From contig DAOURZ010000060.1 of assembly GCA_030627475.1 (NCBI GenBank), positions 1 through 7,366 of the forward strand: a stretch of DNA of 7,366 nucleotides, in the 5' to 3' direction. The notes beneath the pieces were generated by a model that searched no databases, was not told where the DNA came from, and was given only the letters and a program-made list of their open reading frames with translations. Shown here one piece after another: positions 5,459-7,366 of the stretch. Numbering within the stretch: position 1 is the first letter of the stretch; the number at the start of each line of letters is the position of its first letter. The position numbers and the translations under genes were made by a program. The stretch comes from Deltaproteobacteria bacterium (lineage in GTDB: Bacteria > Desulfobacterota > Desulfobacteria > Desulfobacterales > ETH-SRB1).

Positions 5459-6068
5459 GCCTGCGTGAATCCTTTCTCCCAAGTCCAACCATTTTCAGCA
5501 GAGTGGCTAAAATTATCCTGATATCAAGCCAGAAACTCTGATCGTTGACATACTGCTCATACATTCTCAGTTTATGGGGCATCACTTCGTTCAGATATGC
5601 TTTTTCGGGATCTTCCGCTTTTGCCAGAACGGCCTGTTCATCATTATAATACAAAGTGGCATAGTCGGTAATTCCGGGTTTTACTGAAAGGATAGTTTCT
5701 TTGCAGGTATCAGGCCATTTTGAAACGTAACAAGGAACTTCAGGGCGGGGTCCAACCAGACTGATATCGCCTGTGAGGACATTGAACAGTTGGGGCAGCT
5801 CGTCTATTTTTGTTTTTCTTAATAGACTGCCGATGCGGGTAATTCTCGGATCATGTGAGGCTGTTACTTTGGCGCCTGTCTTATCAGCATCAATAACCAT
5901 GCTTCGAAATTTATAAATATTGAATAGAATTCCATATTTTCCAACTCTTTGCTGCTGAAAAAAAACAGGGCCCCCATCCTTTTTTACTGCCCATGCAACA
6001 ACAATAAAAACAGGCACTAAAGCGATGAGGCCCATCAGAGACAAGACAAAATCAAAGCAACGTTTCAT
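5454..6068 (-). CDS. PglC-like polyprenyl-phosphate sugar-1-phosphate transferase
   Basis: This small monotopic phosphoglycosyl transferase (204 residues) starts polysaccharide assembly by moving a sugar-1-phosphate from a UDP-sugar to undecaprenyl phosphate at the inner membrane. Residues 7-28 form the single re-entrant membrane helix with P19. GGPVFFQQQRVGK (32-44) and YKFRSM (52-57) follow. Then come DPRITRIGSLLRKTKIDELP (73-92) with the catalytic Asp-Glu pair D89-E90, GDISLVGPRPE (100-110), and KPGITDYATLYYNDE. The size is typical of the catalytic-core-only subgroup. The start is supported by a GGTGGTG stretch just upstream. It lies 26 bases after the aminotransferase stop, so the two form an operon. 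This neighbourhood suggests an amino sugar such as a bacillosamine-type donor, though the true substrate cannot be read from sequence. The C-terminal residues merge into a GGCGCTAAGACG repeat, and the reading frame is intact. Confidence 0.93.
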   Translation of the reverse strand: MKRCFDFVLSLMGLIALVPVFIVVAWAVKKDGGPVFFQQQRVGKYGILFNIYKFRSMVIDADKTGAKVTASHDPRITRIGSLLRKTKIDELPQLFNVLTGDISLVGPRPEVPCYVSKWPDTCKETILSVKPGITDYATLYYNDEQAVLAKAEDPEKAYLNEVMPHKLRMYEQYVNDQSFWLDIRIILATLLKMVGLGRKDSRRR

Positions 6069-6094
6069 TCACCACCATCAATATAAATTCGGTA

Positions 6095-7259
6095 TTACAA
6101 CAAGATCTTTTTGACTGATGCAATAACATATTCAAGCTGATTTTCCGTCATTGCCGAAAACATCGGCAAACTCACACACCTTTCAAAGACCCACTCGGCA
6201 TTAGGAAACATCTCCGGCTTCAGACCATATTTCTCCCTGTAATACGTCATCCGGTGAAGAGGCTTATAATGAACACTTGTGCCGATATTTCGCTTTGTCA
6301 TCTCATCTATAAATTCATTACGGCCAATACCGCTTTTTGTCTTGTCACGATCTATGAGAACAACAAAGATATACCATGAATGATCTTTCATATCGCAATA
6401 TAATCGGGGAAGGATAAGACCTGGTATCTCTCCAAGTTCTTCATAATAGATCTTCGCTATCCGCTCACGCTTTTCACGAAAAAGCTCAATCTTCTTTAAT
6501 TGATGAATCCCCAAGGCGGCATTGATATCGGGCATATTATATTTAAACCCGGGAGCCACCACATCATATTCCCATGATGCCCCCGTGGAAAAACGATCCC
6601 ACACATCCCGGTTGATCCCGTGAAGCCGCATTACCTTCACCCTTTTTGCAATCTCATCATCATCCGTGCAAAACATCCCACCTTCACCGGTAGTCATGGT
6701 CTTATTTGCATAAAAACTAAAACAGGTTACATCGCCAATAGTGCCAATTAATTTATCATTATACCGTGTTGGGAGCGCATGGGCCGCATCTTCCATAATT
6801 TTTAAATTTAAATCCTTTGCCAGGGCGCAAATGCTATCCATCTCACACGCGTGCCCCCCAAAATGAACCGGAATTATCGCCTTTAATCGTTGACTTTCCC
6901 CTTTCAGCTTCAACCGCCTTCTCTATATGCGTTGTATTTATGCAGAATGTATCGCTATCGCAATCCACAAATATCGGATCAGCATTTAAATAGCGAACAA
7001 CTTCAGCAGATGCAGTAAATGTCATCGTAGGAACAATGACCTTGTCCCCAGCCACTATTCCCAAAGCTTCTAATCCCAAATGAAGCGCAGCAGTTGCGGA
7101 ATTTACCGCCATGGCATGCTTTGCACCAACAAACTCCGCAAAATCCTTCTCAAATTGTGCACACCGCGACCCAGTCGTCAGCCACCCGCTTTTAATAACA
7201 TCAGTGACTTCCTGTATCTCATCAGCCCCGCATTCAGGTAATGCAAATTCTACTTTCAT
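6095..7259 (-). pseudogene. DegT/DnrJ/EryC1/StrS sugar aminotransferase, one-base frameshift
   Basis: This PLP-dependent enzyme would transfer an amino group to a keto nucleotide sugar. Frame one (7259 to about 6898) gives MKVEFALPECGADEIQEV, SGWLTTG (24-30), NSATAALHLGLEAL (53-66) and the strand FVDCDSDTFCI (97-107). Frame two (to 6095) gives AIIPVHFGGHACEMD (127-141), EDAAHALPTRY (156-166, D157 for the pyridine nitrogen), SFYANKTMTTGEGGM (181-195, K186 the expected Schiff-base lysine) and GFKYNMPDINAALG. The span of 1165 bases is 388 codons plus one base. Removing one C from the CCCC run at 6898-6901 restores a continuous 387-residue protein of normal length and natural sequence. This may be a sequencing error, a phase-variable switch or true inactivation. 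The start has only a weak ribosome-binding site (GGAT). Sugar specificity is unknown. Confidence 0.88.
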
Positions 7260-7268
7260 GTTAATTTA

Positions 7269-7337
7269 TCCACGAATTTCACGAATTATCACCAATTATT
7301 GTTTTACTGTTTCGTGCAAATTAGTGTAATTAGTGGA
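7269..7337. repeat. ATTCGTG-family imperfect inverted repeat upstream of the aminotransferase gene
   Basis: Two 24-base arms (7269-7292, beginning TCCACGAATTTCACG, and 7314-7337, ending TAATTAGTGGA) are inverted relative to each other and pair at 19 of 24 positions around a 21-base AT-rich loop. It occupies most of the 107 bases before the window end. Any promoter for the aminotransferase gene would have to lie in or beyond it. A single-armed relative lies at 5403-5427. Confidence 0.6.
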
Positions 7338-7366
7338 CGATTAAAACACAAAGCGTTTCCATTCCA

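Noticed and set aside
7111..7329. Plus-strand 72-codon frame at the right end
   Set aside because: It is antisense to the aminotransferase start and runs into the ATTCGTG repeat, with no family resemblance.

Overview
The window looks like part of a surface-polysaccharide (exopolysaccharide/O-antigen type) biosynthesis locus from a moderately AT-rich Gram-negative-like bacterium. The dense word-like intergenic repeats and the mix of sugar genes with small toxin-antitoxin (TA) modules remind me of environmental sulfate-reducing Desulfobacterota. That taxonomic guess is weak, because no marker gene is present.

Layout. All sugar genes lie on the minus strand, so the order of reading is from right to left: a DegT/DnrJ/EryC1-family sugar aminotransferase (7259-6095, broken by a one-base frameshift), a small PglC-like initiating sugar transferase (6068-5454), an unrecognised 88-residue protein (5289-5023), a non-hydrolysing UDP-GlcNAc 2-epimerase relic (3340-3166, nearly all deleted), an intact heparinase II/III-like polysaccharide lyase (3016 or 3070 to 1121) and a WbuB-like family 4 glycosyltransferase (1104-29, internally deleted). 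Between the epimerase relic and the sugar transferase sit two plus-strand type II TA modules: an AbrB/MazE-type antitoxin with a RelE/ParE-type toxin (3496-4039), and a Phd/YefM antitoxin with a RelE toxin (4323-4863). Each has its own candidate promoter or operator palindromes.

How it works together. The aminotransferase and the sugar transferase would make a nucleotide-activated amino sugar and load it onto undecaprenyl phosphate. The epimerase would supply a ManNAc-type precursor, the WbuB-like enzyme would add a sugar, and the lyase would trim or turn over the polymer. As the sequence stands, three of these five sugar genes are disrupted. Two carry internal deletions that join the start of the protein to a later part out of frame, each at a short sequence compatible with microhomology. 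The third has a one-base change in a run of four G. The locus is therefore decaying or switched off, unless some lesions are assembly or sequencing errors.

Intergenic DNA. Almost every gap is filled with short repeated words: AGCCGCAGAT-type, ATTCGTG-type, GGCGCTAAGACG-type, and heptamer arrays (CTTAAAA and TGACCTC). In four genes the stop codon itself lies inside such a repeat, which is the most unusual pattern in the window. No gene-free stretch exceeds 300 bases. No rRNA, tRNA, CRISPR array, complete insertion sequence or convincing terminator was seen.
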